A stretch of DNA of 64,000 nt, taken from positions 1-64,000 of the forward strand of contig JANVFP010000020.1 in the NCBI GenBank assembly GCA_027919835.1, read 5' to 3'. This DNA is from Lentinula raphanica (Eukaryota; Basidiomycota; Agaricomycetes; Agaricales; Omphalotaceae). This document shows positions 19,940 to 31,377 of the stretch, piece by piece (within the stretch, counting starts at the first letter, position 1; the number at the start of each line of letters is the position of its first letter). The notes under the pieces are model-generated. The model was not told the origin of the DNA, ran no database searches, and saw nothing but the letters and a program-made list of their open reading frames with translations. The position numbers and the translations under genes were made by a program.

Positions 19940-22900
19940 CTATGATATATTTTTACACGGAAGGTTAAGCCTCTTTGAGTCGCGACCTTCACATTCAACC
20001 TTGCCACAATCCCGGCAAGGGTTCATGCACAGCTTGACATTTGAACGTCCATTACATGATTCACCTCTTGTACACTTTTTGCATCTTCTCACCTGTCGCT
20101 GCTTTGGTTTAGGTGCAGGTAGAGTAGCATTAGCACGAACACGGTTCCCGGCAAGTTGTTCGATTACTGTTGGGACTGAGCTTGGTGGCGGATTTTGACT
20201 CGATGATGATGAAGCAGATGTAGCAATAGGATTTGGATTTGGTGTAGGTTGGGATGGTTGTACGTGGGGATCTTCAGGATTGCTAATTTGAGTCATACTC
20301 AAAGAGTCGGGAGGAGGTATCGGAGGTGTGGATTCTAAGGAACGCAATCCGGCTGGTACATGATGTAGCGACAGCGGTGCCTCTAGAGCAACAGGGAGCG
20401 ATTTCGTACGAAGTGGATCATGTACATGTTTTTTAGCACGTTTCCTGTCATCTGCTGTCTGTGCAAGTGTCTGCTTGATGTTAGCTAAGGACTTCCACTC
20501 TCCGTTATAGTAAAGCCGGAGATGTTCGATAATCTAAGTACATAGAGGTTAGCTTGTTTGCCATGTCCATTCAATACACAAACCTTATATGACACATCTG
20601 TGTCGTTATTTGCCGTAGTATTCCATGCAAGAACAATATTATCCCATCGAGGTTCTGATGCTCCTGTATTTGTTAAGACGAGGTCTCGGAACAGATCCTC
20701 TTCACGCTTGTTGTGAATGTTGTGTTCCTTGAAGTGATGCAACAAACCAGTGCGTCTGAGTACGATGAAGGTTTGCATCATACTCGAGCATCCCCGAATC
20801 ACGGCGGATCTTCTCAGGTATGGGAAGGATGCCCGTTACTTCTGTGGTTGGCAGATAGAAGTTTCCGTTGATCCATCCTGCTGGTATGATACCGGCCGGT
20901 ATCTCGGAGATGAGGTTGTTGCTTCGAAGAGTGAGAAGCATTTCATGTAGCTCATTTGTGAGCCAGATGCTGTAGTGACCTGTCCAAGGTTTTCCTGTGC
21001 TGTTGAATGTTCCGACCTAATCCAAAGCAATAGTATGAGGGCATGTGAATTCATTAAGCAGCAAGATACAGACCCGGAGGTTGTGACACAAAACAAAGTC
21101 TTGCAGACATGAATGGACATGTCGAACAGAGACACCGTGCTTTGGGAGGTGCTCAACAAGATGTCGGTGTACCCCGCCTTCCGTGAAATTGGTCCCTCGG
21201 AAACATCGGTAGATCGGAAGTCCATCAGCCTTCGAATCGATCCCGATCTGGGTGTATAGCGCAAAGCCTGGAGGATCAGAGAGATAACCCTTTCTGATAA
21301 GCTCTAGGATGTTCCGAGAAACCGACCAGGCTGCAGTGTTGAACAGTGGTGATCCAGTCTTGACGTCCTTCAAAGGTCCATATGTGCGGAAAACAAGTTC
21401 AACAAGCCGATAGAGTTGTTCGGGAGGAGGGATCATCCGTTTGCAATGAGTCCAGACCCATTTGGGCCGGGTACGCACAAGGTATTCCCAGGTGAGTGGT
21501 GGATCCTGACGTGAAGCCCAAGTTGTGATACGGTCCTGGTCTGCAGAATCTGGAATGAATATAGCATCACGGAGAGCACGGGAGAAGTCAACGCGAAGGC
21601 CATGTGAAGTAGATATATAGAACATGTCGAAGACATGGAACGCATCCTTTTTGACTCGACTTCGCATATCAGGGGCCCAAGACATCTGCGCGATGGCTTT
21701 GAAAACTTCGTCACCATCTGCCTTGCTTTTTGGGTCTAGGGCAAAGCTTTCCAATGGAACTGAAGGAAGGTTATCATGACCCAGAGAATCGATATTATCG
21801 AGGAGAAGCATTCCGATGTTTCCATCTGAAGCCTGCCCAAGACTCGTTGACATGGACATCGAGTTGTCGACTCCCTCTGGTGCAATGGTTTTGAGTCTAG
21901 GTGATGACGTCATGATTGGCATTGGTGACTTTGTGGATTCTGGTACCGTGGTATGCGGTACGCGAAGATGAGATTTGAGACAGACTAGATGGAAGGGTGC
22001 CGAACCAAAGCTCTCGAGGGAACGTTTATGATGTGTAGAAATGACTGCGCCTGGGACGTAGACGTCGGTAACCTCAATGACACATCGGAGGTCTGTAATG
22101 TTGATGTTGTTGTAGGAAGATCGTGGTTTGTAGTGCTCGGAGATTCGTCCTCGTGCGATTAGACGTGATCTATCATCACCGAATAAGAGGATGGGGTCAC
22201 CAGAAGTAGGTACAGTGTCAGATGGGAGTGGTGAAGGTACAGGTATTGAAATCAACTGTTCATAAATCCGTAGAGACGCATATGCATCTAGTGCAGCATA
22301 TTCGATCTGGGCTCTGGAAAGTGCTTCGTTCTCCCACAGAGTACTAACGCGTTCCGAAACATTCTTGTTGAGCCGCTTCCCTAATGTAGCTGCACAAAGA
22401 TCAGCTAAGCCCATAGTTGCACGCTTAATCACGAGCCGCTCCTTAGCCAGTTTTGCGAGATCGATTGCACCCACGAATGAGTTAGCAGGTGACGCGGTAG
22501 CTTGTTCGAGGTATTTCAGATCGATAGCTACGTTTCGTCCGACCTTTAAGATACGTGGGTTACAGAGGATTTGCTTCAGAACACTGGGGAGACGGCCACC
22601 AGCAAGCATAGCCCCGATCTAGAGTCATGAGTGAGTCAATTCCCAAGATGGATGAAGAACATTGAAAACTCACTTGAAGTATGAAAATGTGTTTGCTGCA
22701 TGCGACCTGTAGTATTGCAGTTTGACCTCGTCCGGTAACATATCCACGAGGCGAAACCTCAACGTTGTATTCGGCGTCAAGACCGACGACCACCCCACCA
22801 CCATCATCGTGGTCAGGCAGGAGTTGCAGAATTGATCGCATTGCATCATCGACTTGCGAAGCTGTTTGAAGGGGATGGATAATGGATACGTCAGGAGGGA

Positions 22901-24877
22901 TTGTGAGTGGATCGAGATGCGAATGGTTTTCCACGGGATTGACTCCCTCCCGGAGCGATGGAAGTACCTGTTCCATGAAGGGTTGATCGGCCATATTGTC
23001 GGTATAACAGATCGAGGGCTGAGAGTGTCCATACATGGTCAAAGATTCTGAAAGCTTGCGAAGCGCGATTTCAAATTGGGAATGGGATTTTGATGCAACG
23101 AGATTGCAGAGCCGTAATTCGCCTTTCTCGTTCGTCATTGAAAGAAGCCCGACAAAAACCTGTATGCCATTGATCTTCGCAACTTGTTTGGTTACCTATA
23201 TCCGAGATCAGTATATCAAGACAAGAAATTAGGCTCTCAATCTACCTTAAAACTATGATCAATTGCAATAATCTCTGCAGTAAGCATTGCCGTATGTTGG
23301 TTCATGTCTTGTACATGAGTTGCAATGAAATCGTCATACGTATCTCGCAACCACTGTGCGCTAGGGACAAAGCCTGCAAAGCCTAGCTGTGAACGATCTT
23401 GGAATGGAGGAAAAAGTTCAATTTTGTGGCCGAGTAGAGATGTGATAGATCTTGATTCCCACATGTAGTAGAGGTACTGAAGCTGTAACTCGTCATAGCG
23501 CTGCAGTTGTTGAACGCGGAGTGCATTTGCAAATTGCTTCGCTCCGAATCCATGCTGGAAACAAGTGCGCATGAACATGAACACTCCGCGTGAAAGCCCG
23601 CTACGATGCGAAAGGTGTGCAGGAAACTCGCTCGAAAGCCATTTTGGCAGCATTGCAAGGATACGTTCATTCCAACTCTGAAAAGTGACGGTATGCTTCT
23701 TTGATTTGGGATTCAGACAGGTTGGGCACTTGTACCGATAACCTATCACCCATACAGTTTTTTCGAAATCGACGTAACGGCGAGGACGTTTACAGTTACC
23801 ATGCCGATGAAGTTTGGTGTGGCAGTTCGGACATGGGATACCCGCAGGGAGTAGGCATTCAGGATCCCAGAGGAAAAAGCAATAGTCATAGAGTTGAGCA
23901 GGAGTAGGTACACGTTGATTTCGTGTCAGAATGAAGAACCTTGCTGGGCGAGGAAAATAGAATGTTTCGGTGTCACGATAGAGTGGGGGACGATTATCTG
24001 AATTCCGCTTGTCAGAAGCAGAGGCTTGCACACAGCGCTCGAATTCAGCTTGCAGCCACATGGGAAGTGCGTTCGAAGCACGACGACGATAATTCGAATT
24101 CGTATTATTGTCAGAGGATGATTGATTTACACGGTCCTCGTCCTCGTCCTCATCTCCTTCTCCATCTTCTCCATCTTCTGTGCCTAAGCCTTCATACGCT
24201 AGACCAACGTCCTCCTCGTTATCCTCCTCACTATCCAACAACATACTACCAGCACTCGTGAAATCGATACGCTCAGTTGATGCCGGAAAAGGCAGAACGT
24301 TAGGAGGGGGCGCAGTCAGATCTATACTGGTCTCGGATGATATGTTGTCTTGAAGATGAGAAGGCTGATCCTGTTCACAAAATGTTGAGTTGCAAGAAAC
24401 AGGAATTAATTGACTCTTACCGTCGCCTCAGGTATTGACCGCGTGGATGATTCTTCCCGTCGTCGTTTCTTGGAAGCTGGTTCATTGTGATCCCGAGCCT
24501 GACTTTCCTTCGCTAGCTTTTCTCGTAGCTCTTGCAGTGCTAATGCATGCTTTTGATGTCGACCGGTCCCAGGTGGCCGACCTCGTTTTCGTTCAGACAC
24601 TGCTGGTGTGGCTCTCTCCTCTGTGACCGATGCCGAATATGGAATCTTCGGTGGACGTCCCAGTTTCGGTTGTGATAACGAGGGGTCAGAGGTGAGAACT
24701 GGTTGGAAATGAAAGGGCTGTGTTGACGAATCAGAAGAATGGGAAAGTGAGCTAAATAAGGCGATGTACATATCAGAAAGCCATTCAGTAGTTCAATGAA
24801 GCCTACCTGGCATCATCGGCATGAGATGATGATGACGAAGATGCTACTGAAAGCTTCGATGCTCTGAATTTGAACAT
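19940..24877 (-). CDS. AT-hook / zinc-ribbon / transposase-like / 3'-5' exonuclease fusion protein
   Basis: Gene model from ATG at 24877 with about six short introns, to a stop at 19940. Exon 2 has two AT-hook-like motifs (KLGRPPKIP, ERKRGRPPGTG). A long acidic stretch follows, then a zinc ribbon (CPNCHTKLHRHGNC with CPTCLNPKSKKH) as in the fungal DUF6729 type. Across a 50-nt intron comes an RNase-H-fold transposase-like segment, AIDHSFK then ICYTDNMAD. Next is a DEDDy 3'-5' exonuclease (RNase D/WRN type): VVVGLDAEYNV (DxE), LKVGRNVAIDLKYL and EYAALDAYASL (Y-x3-D), with all four acidic residues present. The C-terminus is cysteine-rich (RRCKKCTRGESC, NPCRDCGKVEC). Transposase-like plus exonuclease in one protein within clean insertion boundaries suggests that the protein moves or processes the element. 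A frameshift near 20760 may break it. Start and splice sites were read by eye. Confidence 0.75.
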
Positions 24878-24944
24878 GAGGTGCCTCGAGACTTTCCTGT
24901 TGAGGAGTTCGTTGACTCAAGTTCACGCAGCAGGAAATTTCCGA

Positions 24945-24955
24945 TATCTATATAA
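24945..24955 (-). promoter_or_regulatory. TATA-like box upstream of the exonuclease-transposase gene
   Basis: CTTATATAGAT on the minus strand (ATCTATATAAG on the plus strand) about 70 bp upstream of the ATG at 24877. Confidence 0.45.
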
Positions 24956-25623
24956 GGTACAGTATTGGGGTTAGGTGTAGGAGCACATGATTAGTGGCTA
25001 TGTTGATGGTGCAATCGCTATCCGCTATCAGTATCCGCCACACACATGACTGCCGCCCCGAAAATGCAGAATAAAAAAATTATATAATACAATTGAAAAA
25101 TAATATCACTCCAAATTATATCAAATCTACTATACAGTCAATATATACTATGTATATGCTATTTATAGCACTTCTATTATCCTTAATCACTTATATTATT
25201 CAAAAATCATATCAAACTGACAACATTGAGTAAATATAATGTACATAATATTTAGTATTTTGGAAAACTCAAAACAATTTATATCATGCAATATGTTCAG
25301 TACATTTAGTACTCATCATACCTAACACACTAAAACTCAGAACAGTAGTTATATGTATTATACTTAACACAGTTGACAATGAAAATACTCAAAACAGTAT
25401 TATAAATTATTATATTTAATACATTTCACAGTCAAAAAGACAGAATAATGTTACTTGATATATATAATACACTCAATGTTATACTATAGCAAATTCATAA
25501 CAATGAGTTTTGGGTCACTTCAGGCACCCACCAAACAGGCCTTCTTAGGCCAAAAAAATGATGACATGGAATAGGCCTAAGAGGCCCATAATAGGGGTAG
25601 GCTACCCTAGGGTCCTTAAGGTA

Positions 25624-26320
25624 GGTAGCTACCACAGGCTGGGTAGCTACCCCCATAGTGTGAGGTTTTGAGATGGGTAGCTACCCTACTTAGGGTGCCA
25701 GGGGTCCTTTTGAGGTAGCTACCCTATGTTTTTGAAAAATTGTTAGGTTTAGTTTACTAATACTCTGGTAACATTAGTCATCTCATATCTCATAAAAAGG
25801 CTAGAGCCTTTGATGTACTTGATCACAATTACTAAACTTTAACAAAGTAAATTCAGGTAGCTACCCTCTGTAAAAGGTGAATCAGGGTAGCTACCCATTC
25901 TGAGAAGTCAATCAGGGTAGCTACCCATTCTAAAAGTTAATTTGGGTAGCTACCCACTCTAAAAAATCAATTAGGGTAGCTACCCCACACTCCTGAGTGG
26001 CTACCTACTTACAAGGTAAATCATGGTACTTACTTAACACACTCATTATAATATCTGAAAATTTAACACAGCAGTACTGTATATTATCCTCAACACAATT
26101 GATACACCTAACAATTTACAAAATTGGAACAGTGATACTATGTGTTATACTTGATGAACTTAACACTTTAACAGTGGAGAACTTAGATCTGCATTACTGC
26201 ATGTCATATTTGATGTTTAGGTGGGTAGCTACCCATGGAGGAGTTTGAATTGGGTAGCTACCCATGGGAGAATTTAAGTTGGGTAGCTACCCAAGATATT
26301 TTACATGAGGGGTAGCTACC
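25624..26320. repeat. GGTAGCTACC array in the left arm of palindrome A, 13 copies
   Basis: Copies start at 25624, 25642, 25676, 25714, 25856, 25886, 25916, 25945, 25975, 26224, 26253, 26282 and 26311; most extend to GGGTAGCTACCC. Within clusters the spacing is about 29-30 bp, with related spacers. Each copy is its own inverted repeat. The layout resembles subterminal transposase-binding repeats of hAT elements, though these motifs extend deeper into the element. Confidence 0.95.
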
Positions 26321-26620
26321 CACCATAATGCTTTAGTTGGATCAACTTGGATGATGGATCACTCAATTTCATCCTTAGTATATTAATTTCCTTATACACA
26401 TTAGACTGAGCAACTAAAACTTACATATAATATACTTTAACATACTCAATACTTGCACTTCATTATTCAATATAATACTCGCATGTACACTGAACAATCA
26501 AATAATCAGAGCAGTATTATCACTAATTACACTTGTTACACTCAACATATCTCATCAATAAATATAACACACCTTCAATACAACATTGTTATACAATGAT
26601 AGGCATATAGCAACGATTTC

Positions 26621-27340
26621 TGGGCGCTTATGGGCGCTTATTTTGGGTCTTCAACTCAAAATTCTTGAATAGCACATCCTATAATTTTTGTATAGGTCTT
26701 ATATTGTGTCAGGATGTTGTTCATATCATACTCCTTAGGATTTAAATCCGAGAACACAGAAATCATTTTTCTAGGGCAGGATATATAGTGATCTTTTGTG
26801 ATGTAACAGCAATTTGTGTAAATCATACTGCATATATCCATGTCATGCAGCCAAATTGCTACTGGGGCATAAAAAGCAACACTCTATGACCCATTCTAGG
26901 ATACCTCCATGTGATACAGCTAAGAGATTCACCATGGGGGTCATTGATTATGACATCTGCAGTTACATGCACCTATCCATATTTCAAGTGTACATGAAAT
27001 ATGTAAATGTAGCATGCAGAGTCCAATCATCATAATGACCATTGAAAGCATGTACAGACACTGTCAGTAGACTGTTGCAGTGAATTTCACATGAGATAAC
27101 ATCAGTCTCCCAGCAAAACATGGATATATGCAGTGTAATTTATCCAAATTGCTGTTACATTACAAAAGATCACTATATATCCTGCCCTAGAAAATTGATT
27201 TCTGTGTTCTCGGATTTAAATCCTAAGAAGTATGATATGAACAACATTCTGACACAATATAAGACCTATACAAAAATTATAGGATGTGCTATTCAAGAAT
27301 TTCGAGTTGAAAACCCAAAATAAGCGCCCATAAGCGCCCA
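26621..27340. repeat. 720-bp core of palindrome A
   Basis: Bounded by two tandem decamers TGGGCGCTTA (26621-26640) and their complements (27321-27340). Inverted arms of about 220 bp (GATCTTTTGTGATGTAACAG and its complement) surround a 276-nt loop. The same core, loop included, occurs in family-B elements at 40044-40763 (also 720 bp) and 48826-49535, where the outer arms are different. Confidence 0.85.
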
Positions 27341-27641
27341 AAAATCGTTGCTATATGCCTATCATTGTATAACAATGTTGTATTGAAGGTGTGTTATATT
27401 TATTGATGAGATATGTTGAGTGTAACAAGTGTAATTAGTGATAATACTGCTCTGATTATTTGATTGTTCAGTGTACATGCGAGTATTATATTGAATAATG
27501 AAGTGCAAGTATTGAGTATGTTAAAGTATATTATATGTAAGTTTTTAGTTGCTCAGTCTAATGTGTATAAGGAAATTAATATACTAAGGATGAAATTGAG
27601 TGATCCATCATCCAAGTTGATCCAACTAAAGCATTATGGTG

Positions 27642-28308
27642 GGTAGCTACCCCTCATGTAAAATATCTTGGGTAGCTACCCAACTTAAATTCTCCCATGG
27701 GTAGCTACCCAATTCAAACTCCTCCATGGGTAGCTACCCACCTAAACATCAAATATGACATGCAGTAATGCAGATCTAAGTTCTCCACTGTTAAAGTGTT
27801 AAGTTCATCAAGTATAACACATAGTATCACTGTTCCAATTTTGTAAATTGTTAGGTGTATCAATTGTGTTGAGGATAATATACAGTACTGCTGTGTTAAA
27901 TTTTCAGATATTATAATGAGTGTGTTAAGTAAGTACCATGATTTACCTTGTAAGTAGGTAGCCACTCAGGAGTGTGGGGTAGCTACCCTAATTGATTTTT
28001 TAGAGTGGGTAGCTACCCAAATTAACTTTTAGAATGGGTAGCTACCCTGATTCACCTTTTACAGAGGGTAGCTACCTGAATTTACTTTGTTAAAGTTTAG
28101 TAATTGTGATCAAGTACATCAAAGGCTCTAGCCTTTTTATGAGATATGAGATGACTAATGTTACCAGAGTATTAGTAAACTAAACCTAACAATTTTTCAA
28201 AAACATAGGGTAGCTACCTCAAAAGGACCCCTGGCACCCTAAGTAGGGTAGCTACCCATCTCAAAACCTCACACTATGGGGGTAGCTACCCAGCCTGTGG
28301 TAGCTACC
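27642..28308. repeat. GGTAGCTACC array in the right arm of palindrome A, 12 copies
   Basis: Mirror of the left-arm array, with one 30-bp unit fewer: the left unit at about 25897-25926 (spacer ATTCTGAGAAGTCAATCA) has no partner here. Confidence 0.9.
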
Positions 28309-28955
28309 TACCTTAAGGACCCTAGGGTAGCCTACCCCTATTATGGGCCTCTTAGGCCTATTCCATGTCATCATTTTTTTGGCCTAAGAAGGCCTGTTTG
28401 GTGGGTGCCTGAAGTGTTTTGGGTGCTTATTTGGTGCTTTTGAGTCAAGATTTATTAATAGCACACTCAGTAATTTTTGTGTGGGTTCTATATTGTGTCA
28501 GGATATTGTTTATATCATACTCCCCTAGATAGAATTTGAAGAATTCAAAAATACAACCTGTAGGGCTAGCTATATTGTAATCTGTTGTGATTTAACAGTG
28601 CAATTTGTAAATCACACTGCATACACTCATGTAATGAAGTCAAACTGCTACTGGGTCATGAAAAGAGCCATCCCACAGCCTATTCTATGCTAACTCTATG
28701 TGATACAGCTAAGAAATCTGTCATGGGGTCATTGGATATAATATCTATTGTTACATGTAAGTGTAGACATCTATAGTATGCATAAAACATGTATATGTAT
28801 ATCACAGAGAATCTAAATTTCATGGTAACTATCTGAATTTTGTTTAGACACTTTCATCAGACTCTACAAGTGCTTTCCTTATGAACCAGCATTAGTATAC
28901 TTGCATTACATGAACATATGCATTGGCATTTACATAAAACACTGTTATATCTAGA

Positions 28956-29611
28956 GGTGTTCATAAGTGCATACTCAAGTGTACTTGCCACTTGCGACAC
29001 AAATATTTGTCACTCAAAATCAGCAACTGTTACTTGAGTATAGACCCGGGTACCTGTAAGTAATAGACACTTGGATGCGAGTGTCATGAATAATTAAAGG
29101 AAATTATTTAAAAGGATCTACTTATGTATATAGAGAAGACACTCGAGGATTGAAAAATACACTCAAGTGTATAAATATTTATTATCTTGACTTACATAGC
29201 TTATTCTCGCTATCCTTTAGGGTAAGGATTTTATGATTTTGAACTCGATTTGTTTTGCAGCGATTTACAATGTTTGAGCATCAGGCCAGATTTGATCCTA
29301 TTGTCAGACCGCTTCAACTTCTCATATTTCTGCATGCTTTACTCAGTTCTACATCTTCTCTGTTAAATGTTTGCTTTAAGTATAACTGTATGTCAGAATT
29401 TGCATCATTCATTCACCACTGCAATGCCATTTGCTCTCACCACTCACATCTCTCATCCATGTTTGGTCATTTTTAAGTCTGATTTCCATGATGCTTGTGA
29501 AAACATGAGTGTCACTTTGAATGCTACTCTCTTCAATTCTGTTTACACAACAGCTTCAGCTATTCACTTCTTGAATCAAGCACATCATGTCAACTGTTAT
29601 GCCCATGAGCG
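28956..29611. other. Stretch with CACTCAAGTGT-type motifs, no gene
   Basis: From the breakpoint of family-B copy 3. ACTCAAGTGTA occurs at about 28973 and again near 29161, with related CACTCGAG and GACACTTGG words between, suggesting a small degraded element, but no clean ends. Short frames at 29255-29600 lack support. Confidence 0.35.
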
Positions 29612-30720
29612 CCCCTTCAAGAATCAAAGTTATCTATCACAATCAACTCTCTACGCTTACCAATGTGTTGGCAGTCGAGGGTGACTTCAGCAGCATGGTC
29701 AGTGGTCTTTGATTGTTCATTGTCAGTTTCATGTGTTGACATCTCATATTAGGCACGAACTAAGGTGTTCATGAAGGCTTCTGACCCCAATGGAGTGATT
29801 GATATGATGTTAACTACCACATGTCCACTGTATGTTGTACATTTCTTTTACTTTTCAATGGCTTCTGTGACATTGAGGCATCCCAAAAGTGAATAAGGAG
29901 AAGGGACACCCCGCTATCAAAGTCAACTTGGACAATGAATCAGCGATCCGCAGATAGTGTGGAAAATGAAACTGCCAATGACAAAACTGCTGGTGTGTTT
30001 ACACGCTGCTGTGACGTGTATCATTTCCAATTTGAATTCACAGTTGCCCAACTTGAACTTGGAGACCTCTACCATGCTCTGTCATCCTAGGCTACGGTGG
30101 ACCTCGGTTCAACCATCCCTTGTTTAAAGCGGTTCAGTTTGATATCTGTGATCCCAAAGGAAGTCTCATTCATCCTCAAGACACTTGGAGATGAATGGTT
30201 TCAGGTGCTTTGCTCCTTGTCCATGCTACAATGCATGTATATCATATCAAAAGCATGACGGTAAATCTCTCTTTTTGATTCTCACCAGAGCTTCTCACAA
30301 ACAGTTCAAAGATTTTACAGCTTACAATTTTCAGCATTCAAGTTATTGACAAGGGCAATATCATCCCCGCTGTGCCTGCCATCCTTGGCTCCCCTGACAG
30401 TTGTCTGCATTACAGTGCTGGTTTTACTGAAATCCACACCCACACTTGTAACCCTGTGGTCAACTTTGCTAATCTTATGAAATCCAAGGCATCTGCTGAG
30501 AGCAGTAGCTCAGCTGGAAACAGCACTTCTGCAAGTACTGCAGGAAGTGTTCCAGCTAAGCATGGCCTTGACAATACTCAGTCAACTTTGAATGGCATGG
30601 ATGATATCTTTGACATGGTCTCTGAGAATATTGAGATGGCTGCAGTAAACGACAAACAGAAGAAGGCTAGGAGAAGTAATCATTTTTCTTTCTGTGTTTA
30701 TAAATAAACTGAGAAATCTT
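29612..30720 (+). pseudogene. Remnant of an unrecognised spliced gene
   Basis: Coding-like pieces in plus orientation with plausible introns. A frame near 29602-29695 reads SRIKVIYHNQLSTLTNVLAV and reaches a GTCAGTGG donor; after a TATTAG acceptor it resumes TKVFMKASDPNGVIDMML. Further on come KEKGHPAIKVNLDNESAIRR, YHFQFEFTVAQLELGDLYHA and GPRFNHPLFKAVQFDICDPK in changing frames. The last piece (30372-30707) reads PAILGSPDSCLHYSAGFTEI and then a serine-rich linker ending DIFDMVSENIEMAAVNDKQK. Frame changes and stops between the pieces suggest decay. I cannot assign a family. Confidence 0.4.
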
Positions 30721-31045
30721 TCTCCCCCATTGCAGGATGAATGTTGGTGAAAACCAAAGACATCAGATGTCCAATACCATTTCAAATAGATACCTTCTCA
30801 TAAATATTTGTTAAATTGTACAGTGTCTTAGCTTTAAATTTACTTTCTTAGTCTATGATTTGAAATTTTTGCATTTATGGTGTATGTTCTACCTATCGTT
30901 GACCTCTGCTTATAATCTGAGACTTATCAACATAGTTTGCTACATGTCAAACTTCACCAACTTTAACTTGCCCTTTTCCCAGTTTTGCCGCAAGCTAGAT
31001 CGGCTATGTGGTGAACACAATACCGCGACCAACATGGACCTTAAT
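30721..31045. other. Short unassigned stretch before the DIRS element
   Basis: About 325 bp with no frame or repeat that I can support. Confidence 0.4.
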
Positions 31046-31291
31046 TAGAACGGTCAATGAGACGATTGACCGCGGTCTATGCACCGAGCACGCATCACAC
31101 TACACACTACATACATGCTTTACGCACGCGAGTTCAATCGCGCTCATATATATATGTCCCGAATGTATACCTCCTTTGTGTCCTTTCTCTTTCAGATATC
31201 TCACACAGAGCTCGATAGGTTAGTTTCCAGTGTCCTTTCTCTTTCAGATATCTCACACAGAGCTCGATAGAGAGCTCTTTTCACTTTTTGT
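31046..31291 (+). repeat. DIRS split repeat A1
   Basis: 246 bp identical or nearly so to A2 at 37097-37342. It begins TAGAACGGTCAATGAGACG and includes a local 45-bp tandem duplication (TCCTTTCTCTTTCAGATATC...). Confidence 0.92.
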
Positions 31292-31377
31292 AGGGCACAA
31301 TTTCGTCGAATAACATCAGTGGTTATACTGTTGATTGAATCGCATCTCTGGACGGGCCTGTTCGCTTTCGTTTTCAT

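Larger units (their letters stand above)
19372..25059 (-). mobile_element. 5.7-kb DNA transposon carrying a transposase-exonuclease gene
   Basis: The octamer GAAAATGC occurs directly before 19372 and again at 25060-25067, and in uninterrupted family-B arms (for example at 48389) it occurs once (CCCTGAAAATGCAAAATA), so this is an 8-bp target duplication around a precise insertion. The element ends are imperfect inverted repeats: GGCCCGATAGCGATGTATGT on the left and GGGGCGGCAGTCATGTGTGT in complement on the right, about 15 matches in the first 22 positions. It holds a single spliced minus-strand gene. The 8-bp duplication fits MULE, hAT or related superfamilies. The insertion is younger than the family-B copy that it splits. 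Confidence 0.8.
25516..28416. mobile_element. Palindrome A: 2.9-kb foldback element with 8-bp target duplication
   Basis: The sequence from CACTTCAGGCACCCACC at 25516 is the complement, read backwards, of the sequence ending GGTGGGTGCCTGAAGTG at 28416. The arms pair almost without mismatch for about 1.3 kb each, around a 276-nt unpaired loop (about 26843-27118). The octamer TTTTGGGT lies directly outside both ends (25508-25515 and 28417-28424), so it is a discrete insertion, and the length of the duplication fits hAT-type transposition. Both arms are full of the self-complementary decamer GGTAGCTACC (13 left, 12 right). It has no real gene: an 83-codon frame occurs once in each arm only because the arms are mirror copies. 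Confidence 0.92.
18632..28955. mobile_element. Family B foldback element, copy 3 (incomplete, with two insertions)
   Basis: Left terminus CAGAATACAGTGAAGC at 18632, followed by the family-B arm seen in full at 38948-41935 (GTACCTATTGCAAA, CCTGTCACTACCTGTCACATA). The arm is interrupted by the transposase-exonuclease element (19372-25059) and, at the edge of the 720-bp core, by palindrome A (25516-28416). The core half resumes at 28425 (GCTTATTTGGTG) and is cut at 28955. The second arm is missing, so this copy is truncated as well as interrupted. No coding sequence of its own. Confidence 0.75.

Noticed and set aside
25624..26320. GGTAGCTACC array as a CRISPR array
   Set aside because: The repeats are 10-12 bp, self-complementary, irregularly clustered, mirrored in the other arm, and the sequence is eukaryotic.
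25997..27965. 83-codon frame found on the plus strand at 25997 and the minus strand at 27714
   Set aside because: It is one frame seen twice because the palindrome arms are complementary; no domain and no context for a gene.
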